From SAR116 cluster bacterium (GTDB lineage: Bacteria; Pseudomonadota; Alphaproteobacteria; Puniceispirillales; Puniceispirillaceae), in assembly GCA_002700485.1 (NCBI GenBank), contig PADU01000003.1, forward strand, positions 24,939 through 34,045: a stretch of DNA of 9,107 nt, given 5' to 3'. How positions within the stretch are numbered: the stretch's first letter is position 1; every line of letters starts with the position of its first letter. This document shows positions 1-7,652 of this stretch, piece after piece. The notes below the pieces were generated by a model. It made no database searches and had not been told where the DNA came from. It saw nothing but the letters and a program-made list of their open reading frames with translations. The translations under genes were made by a program, and so were the position numbers.

Positions 1-369
1 GAAGGCGATCTGGCGCTTGCTGAACTAGTGATTTTTCTGGCTACCGCTCCGAAATCAAATGCGGCTTATGTGGCTTGGAAGGCAGCGCTCAAAACGGCAA
101 GAGAAAAAGGCACATTGATGCCGCCAAAACATATTTTGAATGCACCCACTGCCCTAATGAAAGAATTAGATTATGGGGCAGGCTATACATATGACCATCA
201 CGACCCTGATGGATTTTCTGCTCAGAACTGTTTTCCGGATAGCCTGCCTAGGCAGGCTTTTTATCAACCTGCAGAACGGGGGTTTGAGCGTGAAATTGCC
301 AAACGTCTGGCCTATTGGGACAGATTGCGAAAGGTCAAATTATATGGCCATTCTGATAAAACTGACTGA
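1..369 (+). CDS. rarA: Replication-associated recombination protein A (RarA/MgsA), 3' end only
   Basis: This is the last 122 codons of an open frame that enters from the left edge and stops at TGA 367-369. RarA is a clamp-loader-like AAA+ ATPase that acts at stalled replication forks. What remains is the C-terminal oligomerisation region. Recognisable family signatures are LATAPKSNAAYVAW, LMPPKHILNAPTALMKE, YDHHDPDGFSAQNCFPD and FYQPAERGFEREIAKRLAYW. The ATPase domain, with Walker A and B, would lie upstream of the window; E. coli RarA is about 447 residues, so roughly 320 are missing. The first in-frame GTG, at 28, is not a real start because the family similarity continues through it. The stop codon overlaps the next gene's ATG by one base (TGATG), which suggests translational coupling. 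A palindrome followed by a T-run lies inside this coding part. Confidence 0.93.
   Translation, partial: EGDLALAELVIFLATAPKSNAAYVAWKAALKTAREKGTLMPPKHILNAPTALMKELDYGAGYTYDHHDPDGFSAQNCFPDSLPRQAFYQPAERGFEREIAKRLAYWDRLRKVKLYGHSDKTD
241..262 (+). terminator. Intragenic terminator-like hairpin within rarA
   Basis: Bases 241-258 form a perfect 18-bp palindrome, AGCCTGCCTAGGCAGGCT, which can fold as a 7-bp GC-rich stem with a CTAG loop. A run of five Ts at 258-262 follows directly. This is the form of a Rho-independent terminator, although the T-run is short. It sits in codons of rarA that read SLPRQAF, about 105 nt before the stop codon, so it could also be a by-product of coding constraint. If active, it would shorten the rarA transcript and reduce expression of the genes behind it. 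Confidence 0.3.
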
Positions 370-1274
370 TGGCGCATATAGCAGAACGTGAATTTGAGCT
401 TTTTGTGGGTATTGACTGGTCCGGGGCGAAGGGCCCGCGACAGCCTGGGTTGTCTGTTTTTACCGCCGGTCCCGGGAACAGTGTTCCTGAGCCGGTTTTT
501 CCGCCTGATGGCCGTTACTGGTCACGCCTCGCCATTCTTGACTACCTACGGTTTCAGGCTGCAAAAAAAAGGGTCTTGGCAGGAATAGATTTTGCTTTTG
601 CCTACCCGGTTTCAGATAGGGATGGGTCCATATGCGGCTATTTTCCTGGCTATCAGCACAGCCCTGAAACTGCGCATGATCTGTGGAAGTTGATTGACAG
701 GCTGAATGCAGAGAGGCCTGACCTTTATGGAGGCGGGATTTGGGATCATCCCCAATTGGGCGCGTATTATAACGCTCCTGGTGGGCGGCGTGGGACAGCG
801 TTTGCTTCCCGGCGCCGTCTGGCCGAGCAAGTGGCTAGGGAGGTCAAAAGCCCCAGCCCGACCTTTAACTGTGTCGGCCCGGCTGGGGTGGGTACAGGCT
901 CTCTTGCAGGAATGCGCGCGTTACACCAACTGAGCAGCTTTGCTCATATATGGCCATTTGATAATCCGGACACCGTGTCTCGTCCTTTGCATCTGGTTGA
1001 GATTTTTCCAAGCTATTATTTTGCGCTGGCTGGCATTAAGCCTGTCAATGGAGCCCATGGCGAGCGTGAAAATATCAATCAGGCTCTGGCCTTTTTTGGA
1101 TCTGATTCTGTGTCTACAGATTTTGAGGCAAATGGGCCCGATCATGATGAAGCTGATGCGCTAGTATCAGCAGCGGCCTTGCGCTGGTTTTCCGCTCAGT
1201 CAGACTTCTGGTCCGTGCCTGCTGAAGCAAGGGCTGAAGGCTGGATATTTGGTGTGAAATCAGCTACACCCTGA
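369..1274 (+). CDS. Conserved protein, RNase H-fold / DUF429-like predicted nuclease
   Basis: The product has 301 residues and no known function. Its N-terminus carries FVGIDWSGAK (Asp16), a first-strand signature of the RNase H/actin-like fold. It is followed by AGIDFAFAYP (Asp74), LHLVEIFPSYYF (Glu211) and an acidic helix start, DHDEADALVSAAALRW (Asp258, Asp260, Asp263). The spacing of acidic residues matches what is expected of DUF429-type predicted RNase H-fold nucleases, and the sequence resembles uncharacterised alphaproteobacterial proteins that begin with a similar IDWSG motif. There is no signal peptide or membrane helix, so it is probably cytoplasmic. The ATG at 369 overlaps the rarA stop by one base, and crcB starts 3 nt after the stop. 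Nuclease activity is an inference from fold-like motifs only. An A8 run at 563-570 lies inside the gene, but the frame is intact. Confidence 0.8.
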   Translation: MAHIAEREFELFVGIDWSGAKGPRQPGLSVFTAGPGNSVPEPVFPPDGRYWSRLAILDYLRFQAAKKRVLAGIDFAFAYPVSDRDGSICGYFPGYQHSPETAHDLWKLIDRLNAERPDLYGGGIWDHPQLGAYYNAPGGRRGTAFASRRRLAEQVAREVKSPSPTFNCVGPAGVGTGSLAGMRALHQLSSFAHIWPFDNPDTVSRPLHLVEIFPSYYFALAGIKPVNGAHGERENINQALAFFGSDSVSTDFEANGPDHDEADALVSAAALRWFSAQSDFWSVPAEARAEGWIFGVKSATP

Positions 1275-1277
1275 ACC

Positions 1278-1667
1278 ATGGGATGGATGATTTTATTAGT
1301 CGGTCTTGGTGGAGCGTTTGGCGCTATTTGCCGCTATGTTACCAGCCTGCGGGTAACCGGCTCATTTGGTCAGGCTGGATGGATGGCCATATTATCTGTC
1401 AATGTAGCGGGTAGCCTGATAATGGGTATGATGGCAGCTCTGCTGACAGTCTCCTCTATGTTCAACGATCCGGTTCGTGGGTTTGTAATGATAGGGTTTC
1501 TTGGTGCTTTGACTACCTTTTCCAGCTTTGCTCTTGACGCATACAACTTTTTCCAGCGTGGTGAGATGCTGGCTGGCGGACTTTACCTGTTATCGTCTGT
1601 CTGTCTTTCTGTTGCGGGTTTCTATGTTGGATTAATGGTTGTTCGTCTGATTGCGGGGCAGGGATGA
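1278..1667 (+). CDS. crcB: Fluoride efflux channel CrcB/Fluc
   Basis: CrcB (Fluc) is a small inner-membrane channel that lets F- leave the cell. It works as an antiparallel dual-topology dimer. This 129-residue protein has four hydrophobic segments (about 3-20, 35-57, 66-87 and 97-125) and the family motifs: GGAFGAICRY (11-20), VNVAGS with the conserved Asn42, and GFLGALTTFSSFALD (73-87), which holds the TTFS sequence and the phenylalanines (Phe81, Phe84) expected to line the pore. Only one crcB copy is present, which fits the homodimer type rather than the paired heterodimer type. The upstream stop is 3 nt away, and rluC overlaps its end by 4 nt (ATGA). No good Shine-Dalgarno sequence precedes ATG 1278, and the in-frame ATG at 1287 is an alternative. 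No fluoride riboswitch space exists upstream, so it is probably made constitutively with its neighbours. Confidence 0.93.
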   Translation: MGWMILLVGLGGAFGAICRYVTSLRVTGSFGQAGWMAILSVNVAGSLIMGMMAALLTVSSMFNDPVRGFVMIGFLGALTTFSSFALDAYNFFQRGEMLAGGLYLLSSVCLSVAGFYVGLMVVRLIAGQG

Positions 1668-2623
1668 TAGAGATAGCTGTTCCTGAAGATGCTGAGGGCA
1701 TGCGGCTGGACAGGTTCCTGCGCAAATCAGCAGGATCGATAGGCCAAGGTCTTCTTGAACGTCAGCTTCGCCAGGGCAAGATCAGGCTTGACGGGGCTAA
1801 GGTGAAGGCCAATACCCGTCTTCAGTCGGGTCAAAGGCTGACATATCCCGAGCAACTTATTAATAGTGTTGCAAACGGGCAATCCCAAAAGCCTGCTCAG
1901 CAGATTGACCGGAAGTCTGCTTGCGATCAGTTGGCAAAGATGACTATAGCCGAGCATGACAACTGGTTGGCTGTGAACAAACCGGCAGGTCTGGCTGTTC
2001 AGGGCGGTTCCCGCACAACGCGCCATATTGATGGGCTGTTACGAGCAGCTTACCCTGAAAATCCGCCAAAGTTGGTTCACAGGCTGGATAAAGATACATC
2101 AGGGCTGTTGTTGCTTGCACGCCATGACAGGGCGGCACGAGAGATGACAGCTGGTTTTGCTGATAAAACGATCAACAAGGTGTATCTTGCGCTGGTTATT
2201 GGTGATCCAGGCGCAGAAGGGCGGATTGATGCCCCTTTGCGCAAAGCTGGCGGTAAAGGGGCGGAAAAAATGATTATTGATCATGAAGCCGGCCAGACAG
2301 CGGTAACTGATTTTCTGAGGTTGGATAAAGCCGGTCCTGTCAGCCTGGTGGCTCTGCGGCCAGTGACTGGGCGCACGCACCAGTTACGCGTGCATATGTT
2401 AGCTGCCGGAACACCTATTTTGGGTGATGGAAAATATGCAGGGTCATCAGCTCATATTGGCGGTTTTGTTCGCCAGCTTCATTTGCACGCCCGGTTCCTT
2501 AGCCTAGCTGACGGTACTTTATTGTCTGCGCCTGTTTCTGAACATCTGCAGGCCAGCACAGAACTGGCGGGCTTGGCAGAAAGTCTGCCAGATGGTATGC
2601 CCTTTTCTGGGTATCACACATAA
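1664..2623 (+). CDS. rluC: RluA-family 23S rRNA pseudouridine synthase, RluC type
   Basis: The enzyme isomerises specific uridines to pseudouridine in large-subunit rRNA. The 319 residues begin with an S4-type RNA-binding domain (about 12-60: RLDRFLRK ... LERQLRQGKIRLDG), followed by a variable linker and the catalytic domain. Motifs seen are WLAVNKPAGLAVQGG (101-115) and HRLDKDTSGLLLLAR, whose Asp142 is the catalytic aspartate of the family, and then the conserved RPVTGRTHQLRVHM. The S4 domain argues for RluC or RluD over RluA. RluC (positions equivalent to 955, 2504 and 2580 in E. coli) is favoured because rluC followed by a HAD phosphatase is a common alphaproteobacterial order, but the exact target cannot be read from sequence. 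ATG 1664 overlaps the crcB stop in ATGA and is preceded by GGGGCAGGG, a usable ribosome-binding stretch. Confidence 0.9.
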   Translation: MIEIAVPEDAEGMRLDRFLRKSAGSIGQGLLERQLRQGKIRLDGAKVKANTRLQSGQRLTYPEQLINSVANGQSQKPAQQIDRKSACDQLAKMTIAEHDNWLAVNKPAGLAVQGGSRTTRHIDGLLRAAYPENPPKLVHRLDKDTSGLLLLARHDRAAREMTAGFADKTINKVYLALVIGDPGAEGRIDAPLRKAGGKGAEKMIIDHEAGQTAVTDFLRLDKAGPVSLVALRPVTGRTHQLRVHMLAAGTPILGDGKYAGSSAHIGGFVRQLHLHARFLSLADGTLLSAPVSEHLQASTELAGLAESLPDGMPFSGYHT

Positions 2624-2638
2624 TCCAGTCGGTGTTCT

Positions 2639-2644
2639 AGGAGG
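2639..2644 (+). promoter_or_regulatory. Ribosome-binding site for the HAD phosphatase gene
   Basis: AGGAGG is a perfect Shine-Dalgarno core, the strongest in this gene run. It lies 12 nt before ATG 2657, longer than the usual 5-9 nt. An in-frame TGA at 2648-2650 rules out any earlier start, so the wide spacing appears real. Confidence 0.6.
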
Positions 2645-2656
2645 ATTTGAATCTCT

Positions 2657-3331
2657 ATGTCTGATAAGCCTCTGCGTCTGGTTCTGTTCGATTTTGACGG
2701 CACGTTATGTGACAGCGCCGCGACCATCATCCGGCTGATGAAACGGGCCTGTGCCGCATGTGATCTGCCTGTTCCCGAAGACAGCTTTATCCGCGGCAAT
2801 ATTGGTCATGGTGTCTCGCATGCAGCGTTGGCCTATGCCGATGGCGATCCTGAAAAGGCCAGCCAGCTGGCAGAAACCTATCGTCATATTGCGTGCAATG
2901 AATATCTAGGTGGTCAGCCGCCGCTTGATCCCCTGTTTGACGGCGCAAAAGATATTTTGCGCACACTGCAGTCCAAGGACTATCTGACGGGTATCATCAC
3001 AAACAAAAGCCGCACTGGCCTAGATAGCTTGATTACCCGACATGGTATAGATCAACAGGTTGATCTGACAATTTCAGCTGATGATTGCGCGGTCAAACCA
3101 GCCCCGGATATGGCGTTGTTGGCCATGCGGCAAACTGGTGTTGATAAGGTTGAAACGATTTTGGTTGGGGATACAGAAATTGATGCAGGCTGTGCGGAGA
3201 ATGCCGGCATTGCCTTTATAGGGGTGTCTTGGGGCTATCACAGCCCGGATCGGCTGACTGAATTGGGGGCGGTCCATATCCTGAGCACCTATGCTGAACT
3301 TCCGGCTGTAATAGCTCGCCAGTTCAGTTAA
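2657..3331 (+). CDS. HAD-superfamily hydrolase (phosphoglycolate phosphatase-like)
   Basis: This 224-residue soluble hydrolase carries all four HAD motifs: I, LFDFDGTLCDS, with nucleophile Asp12 and acid/base Asp14; II, IITNKS, Thr115; III, KPAP, Lys148; and IV, VGDTEIDAG, Asp172 and Asp176. A helical cap between motifs I and II (about 20-90) places it in subfamily IA, the group of phosphoglycolate phosphatase (Gph) and pyrophosphatase-like enzymes. The substrate cannot be told from sequence, although VGDTEIDAGCAENAG is very Gph-like. Phosphoglycolate released during DNA end repair, or another small phosphate ester, is plausible. The gene follows rluC by 33 nt and precedes atp12 by 19 nt, an order common in Alphaproteobacteria. 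Confidence 0.9.
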   Translation: MSDKPLRLVLFDFDGTLCDSAATIIRLMKRACAACDLPVPEDSFIRGNIGHGVSHAALAYADGDPEKASQLAETYRHIACNEYLGGQPPLDPLFDGAKDILRTLQSKDYLTGIITNKSRTGLDSLITRHGIDQQVDLTISADDCAVKPAPDMALLAMRQTGVDKVETILVGDTEIDAGCAENAGIAFIGVSWGYHSPDRLTELGAVHILSTYAELPAVIARQFS

Positions 3332-3350
3332 GGCGGCAGGGTAAAAGAAA

Positions 3351-4040
3351 ATGAAGCGGTTTTATAAAGATGTAACTGTCAAGACCAGTGAATCAGGGCA
3401 TCAGATTTGCCTTGATGGCCGGCCTGTCCGCAGTCCGGCAAAGGCGGTTGTCGTGTTGCCTACCCAGGCTTTGGCTGAGGCCGTACAGGCTGAATGGCAG
3501 GCAGTTGAAGACGAAATTCAGCCAGAAGATATGCCTCTTTATTCAATGGCTGTTACAGTAACAGACAGGGTTACACCCCAGCGTAAGGCTCTGGTCGATG
3601 AGCTGGCGGGGTATATCCATGATGACGTTCTGCGTTATCGTAGTGGTGATGACATGGATCTGGCGTCCCAGCAGACAGAAATTTGGGATCCATGGCTGAA
3701 CTGGGCTGAGCAGGCATGTGGTCTGCGGCTGCTGACAACAGCCGGGCTGATGCCTGTCTCTGCTGATGACGCCACAGAACATATTGTCAGGAACAGGCTG
3801 CAGCCACTGGCTGATGCTCAATTTGGCTGTTTGTATCGTGTAGCCACCCTGTCTGGATCTGTAGTATTGGGGCTGGCGTTTCAGGGACGACATTTGGGCG
3901 CAGATGAAGTGTTTGAAACAGCTTTTTTGGACGAGCTGTATCAGAACAGCCTGTGGGGCACAGATGAAGAAGCCGCTGATCGTCAGGTGGCTATAAGGTC
4001 CGAATTAAAGAATGTTGAAAGATTCATGGATATGCTATGA
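3351..4040 (+). CDS. atp12: ATP12-family F1-ATPase assembly chaperone
   Basis: Atp12 binds the free F1 alpha subunit of ATP synthase and prevents its aggregation until it joins beta. The family is known from mitochondria and Alphaproteobacteria. The 229-residue product opens with the typical RFYKDVTV and then shows LDGRPVRSPAKAVVVLPT (about 21-38), AEAVQAEWQAV, the MPLYSMAVTVTDRV segment and DDVLRYRSGDD, all positioned as in the Pfam ATP12 family. There is no membrane segment or signal peptide. ATG 3351 is preceded by CAGGGT about ten bases upstream. No ATP synthase structural gene is nearby. It lies between a phosphatase and the pcc genes, so the arrangement is shared transcription rather than a dedicated ATP synthase operon. 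Confidence 0.92.
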   Translation: MKRFYKDVTVKTSESGHQICLDGRPVRSPAKAVVVLPTQALAEAVQAEWQAVEDEIQPEDMPLYSMAVTVTDRVTPQRKALVDELAGYIHDDVLRYRSGDDMDLASQQTEIWDPWLNWAEQACGLRLLTTAGLMPVSADDATEHIVRNRLQPLADAQFGCLYRVATLSGSVVLGLAFQGRHLGADEVFETAFLDELYQNSLWGTDEEAADRQVAIRSELKNVERFMDML

Positions 4041-4067
4041 AATTTGAAGCAGCCTTCTGGTGTAGAA

Positions 4068-4073
4068 AAGGGG
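4068..4073 (+). promoter_or_regulatory. Ribosome-binding site deciding the pccB start
   Basis: AAGGGG sits 6 nt before ATG 4080, near-optimal spacing. The earlier in-frame TTG at 4044 has no comparable site, and GTG 4077 directly precedes the ATG. This supports initiation at 4080. Confidence 0.6.
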
Positions 4074-4079
4074 CAGGTG

Positions 4080-5612
4080 ATGAAGCCGATTTTGAACGAA
4101 CTGGACGCAAAGCGTGAACAAGCCCGTGCCGGTGGGGGCGCAAAACGGATTGGTCGTCAGCATGAAAAGAATAAGCTGACCGCAAGGGAGCGGCTGAATG
4201 TACTGCTTGATGAAGGCTCATTCGAAGAATGGGATATGTTCGTTGAGCATCGCTGTACTGATTTTGGCATGACAGACAGCAAGGTCCCTGGTGATGGCGT
4301 GGTCACGGGTTTTGGCCAGATTTTAGGGCGGCCTGTTTTTGTTTATTCACAGGATTTTACCGTTCTGGGTGGTTCATTGTCCGAGACTCATGCTGCAAAA
4401 ATCTGTAAAATTATGGATCAGGCCCTAAAGGTGGGCGTGCCAGTTGTGGGACTGAATGATTCAGGCGGTGCACGCATTCAGGAAGGTGTGGCCTCGCTTG
4501 GCGGTTATGCTGAGGTGTTTCAGCGCAATGTTCTTGCCTCTGGTGTGGTCCCACAAATTTCTCTTGTTATGGGGCCGTGCGCAGGTGGGGCCGTTTATTC
4601 GCCGGCGATCACAGATTTTATTTTTATGGTTGAAGGATCATCATATATGTTTGTTACTGGCCCTGATGTCGTCAAGACAGTAACACATGAAGACCTGACT
4701 GCAGAGGAACTGGGCGGGTCAAGCCAGCACACCAAAACATCTGGTGTGGCCCATGGTGCGTTTGCAAATGATCTTGATATGCTGATGCAGACCCGCCGCC
4801 TGATGAGCTTTCTTCCTTTATCGAACCGCGAACAAGCCCCTGTTCTTCACACAATAGACCCTGTGGACCGGCCATCTGCGGTCCTCGACGGTATTATCCC
4901 AGATAATCCGAACATGCCCTATGATATGAAAAAGGTAGTAAGCGAGATTGTGGATGAGAGCGATATTTTTGAAATACACGAAAATTTCGCGTCTAATATT
5001 ATCTGTTGTTTTGGCCGGATAGATGGCCAGAGTGTAGGGATTGTTGCAAACCAGCCTCTGGTTCTGGCGGGGTGTTTGGATATCAACGCCTCGCGCAAGG
5101 CGGCACGGTTTGTGCGGTTCTGTGATGCGTTTAATATTCCGCTTGTCACGCTGGTTGATGTGCCAGGATTTATGCCGGGCATGGCTCAGGAAGAAGGCGG
5201 TATCATCAATCACGGGGCTAAATTGCTGTTTGCCTATGCTGAAGCCACTGTGCCAAAAATCACTCTGATTACCCGTAAAGCTTATGGCGGAGCTTATGAT
5301 GTTATGGCCTCAAAGCACCTGCGCGGGGACGTGAATTATGCCTGGCCAACAGCAGAGATTGCGGTGATGGGTCCTGAAGGGGCTGCTCGGATCATTTTCC
5401 GTGACGCGGCAAAGGATCCAGATAAATTAGCAGAGGCCACTGCAGAATATCGCGAAAAATTTGCCAATCCTTTTGTTGCGGCCAGCCGAGGATATTTAGA
5501 TGATATCATCATGCCGCGGAACAGCCGCCGACGGATTGCACGGGCATTGACCATGCTCAAGGATAAGAATTTATCCAATCCGCAACGCAAGCATGACAAT
5601 CTGCCGTTATAA
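4080..5612 (+). CDS. pccB: Propionyl-CoA carboxylase, carboxyltransferase (beta) subunit
   Basis: PccB transfers CO2 from carboxybiotin on PccA to propionyl-CoA, giving (S)-methylmalonyl-CoA. From ATG 4080 it is 510 residues, the usual length; the open frame extends 12 codons further to a TTG at 4044, but the Shine-Dalgarno sequence and family length favour 4080. Both halves of the carboxyltransferase fold are complete. The N half shows [24 protein letters not shown] (129-136) and [12 protein letters not shown] (165-176, forming part of the CoA site). The C half shows [23 protein letters not shown] and [13 protein letters not shown] (397-409). Asp407 in GGAYD corresponds to the residue linked to propionyl- over acetyl-CoA choice in Streptomyces PccB, which supports the assignment. 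One small oddity is Glu in AQEEGGI where relatives often carry Tyr (AQEYGGI). pccA follows after 36 nt. Confidence 0.96.
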   Translation: MKPILNELDAKREQARAGGGAKRIGRQHEKNKLTARERLNVLLDEGSFEEWDMFVEHRCTDFGMTDSKVPGDGVVTGFGQILGRPVFVYSQDFTVLGGSLSETHAAKICKIMDQALKVGVPVVGLNDSGGARIQEGVASLGGYAEVFQRNVLASGVVPQISLVMGPCAGGAVYSPAITDFIFMVEGSSYMFVTGPDVVKTVTHEDLTAEELGGSSQHTKTSGVAHGAFANDLDMLMQTRRLMSFLPLSNREQAPVLHTIDPVDRPSAVLDGIIPDNPNMPYDMKKVVSEIVDESDIFEIHENFASNIICCFGRIDGQSVGIVANQPLVLAGCLDINASRKAARFVRFCDAFNIPLVTLVDVPGFMPGMAQEEGGIINHGAKLLFAYAEATVPKITLITRKAYGGAYDVMASKHLRGDVNYAWPTAEIAVMGPEGAARIIFRDAAKDPDKLAEATAEYREKFANPFVAASRGYLDDIIMPRNSRRRIARALTMLKDKNLSNPQRKHDNLPL

Positions 5613-5648
5613 AGCCAATTCCAGCTGTTTGAAGAAGAGTAAATACTG

Positions 5649-7649
5649 ATGACAAAGCCGATGTTTTCCAAACTTCTGATTGCTAACCGTGGGGAGATTG
5701 CCTGCCGGGTGATGCGCACAGCTAAAGCTCTCAGCATTGCTACGGTTGCGGTTTATTCTGATGCGGATGCCGCCGCCCCTCATGTACTGATGGCAGATGA
5801 GGCGGTACATATCGGCCCGTCCCCGTCAAGAGACAGCTATCTGCTAGCAGACCGCATCATTCAGGCCGCCAAGGATACAGGGGCTGAAGCGATACATCCC
5901 GGCTATGGTTTTTTGTCTGAAAATGCCGGTTTTGTTAAGGCGGTTCAGGCCGCAGGTCTGACCTTTGTCGGCCCTGATGTGCATGCAATAAAAGTGATGG
6001 GCGACAAAATTGAATCGAAAACGTTGGCAAAATCTGCTGGCGTATCCTGCGTTCCTGGTACAGACGGGGCGGTCAGTGATATAGATGAGGCGATGGCAGA
6101 GTCTGAGAAAATTGGATACCCCGTGATGGTAAAGGCGTCTGCCGGCGGCGGCGGAAAAGGCATGCGGGTGATCGAAAGTGCGACTGATATGGCTGACGGG
6201 ATGCGCGCAGCGATGAATGAAGCCCAAAACGCTTTTGGCGATGACCGCGTCTTTATCGAAAAATTTGTGGTTAAGCCGCGCCATATTGAAATTCAGGTTC
6301 TAGCGGACACGTTCGGTAATGTGGTTTATTTAGGTGAACGTGAATGTTCGGTTCAGCGCCGTCATCAGAAGGTTATTGAGGAAGCCCCGTCCAGCTTTAT
6401 TTCTGAGGAGACCCGCCGCGCCATGGGTGAACAGGCAGTCGTGCTGGCCAAGGCGGTGCAGTATCGCTCAGCCGGTACAGTTGAGTTTATCGTTGGCTCA
6501 GATCAGGATTTCTACTTCCTTGAGATGAACACCCGCCTGCAGGTTGAACACCCAGTTACAGAGGAAGTCTACGGCCTTGATCTGGTGGAAATGATGCTGC
6601 GTGTAGCTGCGGGCGAGACACTGCCGATACAGCAGGATGACATCTCGCCGAAGGGCTGGTCGATAGAGGCGAGGCTCTATGCTGAGGATTCTGCCAGAGG
6701 CTTCCTGCCCTCAACCGGCCAACTGCTGCGCTATCGCGCACCAGTGGGTGAGGGCGTGCGCGCGGATTCAGGTGTGGTTGAAGGCGGTATGATCTCCATT
6801 TTTTATGATCCAATGATTGCCAAGCTGATTGCCACCGCCCCGACACGGCCAGAAGCGATAGATAAGCTGCGTCTATCCCTTGACCATTATCAGGTCGCCG
6901 GTGTCGCCACCAACCGCCAGTTCCTTTCCTCTATTCTGTCAGATAGTGATTTCAGGTCAGGCGATATCACCACAGGCTTTATTGCGGAAAAATATGGCGA
7001 TGCCTTTGTGGCGGAGGCCCCTGAGGGAACACTATGTGAAAATCTCGCAGCTCTTGCGGCATGTTTTTACGGCCGCGGTCAGGCTCGCCTGCAATATGAT
7101 AATAATGTTCAAATGGCTTTTGTAGCGATGCTAAAGGGGCAGGTTATCCCTGTTCATCTAAGCTTGGTGCGCATGCACGGGGCTGATCAGGTGATAATTA
7201 ATGGCGGCCGTACTGTTCGCGTTACGGGTACGCTGGATCAGCCTGCCTCAAAATCAGGTATCCTCTTTGATGGCACGATTGATGAAATTCCTATCGCGAT
7301 TCAGATTGATGCCGATGACCATTATTTCACCCTTCATGCCGGGGCGCACAGCCTGTCTCTGCGGCTATATCCCGCCCATGCTGCTGCCTATATAGAACAT
7401 ATGCCCGAACCCCAGACAGGCCTGTCCGATAATGTGGTCGCCGCCCCTATGCCAGGCCTGCTGACTGCTGTGATGGTTGCTGCGGGAGACCGAGTCGAAC
7501 AGGGCCAGGATGTGGCCATTATCGAAGCGATGAAGATGGAAAATGTCCTTCATGCGGGCATGTCTGGCATAGTAGAGGCGATAGAGGCTGCCACAGGGGC
7601 CAATCTGAATGTTGATGAGGTTATCTTGACCATCATCCCGGATGACTAA
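5649..7649 (+). CDS. pccA: Propionyl-CoA carboxylase, biotin carboxylase/carrier (alpha) subunit
   Basis: PccA carboxylates its own biotin using ATP and bicarbonate and delivers it to PccB in an alpha6beta6 complex in the cytoplasm. The 666 residues are a full-length fusion. The biotin carboxylase domain (about 5-450) has LLIANRGEIACRVMRTAK, IHPGYGFLSENAGF, the Gly-rich ATP loop KASAGGGGKGM (162-172), RHQKVIEEAPS and EMNTRLQVEHPVTE (292-305). A less conserved linker (about 460-590) corresponds to the BT domain that docks PccB. The biotin carrier domain (about 595-663) ends with the EAMKMEN motif, with Lys629 as the biotinylation site. ATG 5649 follows a purine-rich GAAGAAGAG. The methylmalonyl-CoA epimerase and mutase genes needed to finish the pathway are not in the window. 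Confidence 0.96.
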   Translation: MTKPMFSKLLIANRGEIACRVMRTAKALSIATVAVYSDADAAAPHVLMADEAVHIGPSPSRDSYLLADRIIQAAKDTGAEAIHPGYGFLSENAGFVKAVQAAGLTFVGPDVHAIKVMGDKIESKTLAKSAGVSCVPGTDGAVSDIDEAMAESEKIGYPVMVKASAGGGGKGMRVIESATDMADGMRAAMNEAQNAFGDDRVFIEKFVVKPRHIEIQVLADTFGNVVYLGERECSVQRRHQKVIEEAPSSFISEETRRAMGEQAVVLAKAVQYRSAGTVEFIVGSDQDFYFLEMNTRLQVEHPVTEEVYGLDLVEMMLRVAAGETLPIQQDDISPKGWSIEARLYAEDSARGFLPSTGQLLRYRAPVGEGVRADSGVVEGGMISIFYDPMIAKLIATAPTRPEAIDKLRLSLDHYQVAGVATNRQFLSSILSDSDFRSGDITTGFIAEKYGDAFVAEAPEGTLCENLAALAACFYGRGQARLQYDNNVQMAFVAMLKGQVIPVHLSLVRMHGADQVIINGGRTVRVTGTLDQPASKSGILFDGTIDEIPIAIQIDADDHYFTLHAGAHSLSLRLYPAHAAAYIEHMPEPQTGLSDNVVAAPMPGLLTAVMVAAGDRVEQGQDVAIIEAMKMENVLHAGMSGIVEAIEAATGANLNVDEVILTIIPDD

Positions 7650-7652
7650 GAT

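Noticed and set aside
1260..1290. A fluoride riboswitch controlling crcB.
   Set aside because: There are only 3 nt between the upstream stop and crcB, and no conserved riboswitch core is seen in the preceding coding sequence.
1338..1357. Inverted repeat GTTACC ... GGTAAC inside crcB.
   Set aside because: It has only 6 bp, an 8-nt loop and no T-run. It lies in a conserved coding region and is too weak to call.
4044..4079. TTG 4044 as the start of pccB.
   Set aside because: It would add 12 residues without family support and lacks a ribosome-binding site. ATG 4080 has AAGGGG at 6 nt and gives the usual 510 residues.
4037..4117. A 26-codon ATG frame overlapping the atp12 stop (ATGA) and running into pccB.
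   Set aside because: It is short, has no ribosome-binding site of its own, and its product resembles nothing. The overlap is probably chance.
5844..6284. A 146-codon open frame on the - strand inside pccA, and a similar 133-codon one at 5336-5737.
   Set aside because: Both lie opposite strongly conserved carboxylase coding sequence. Their translations show no domain-like pattern and are rich in His, Arg, Cys and Ser, as antisense shadows tend to be.
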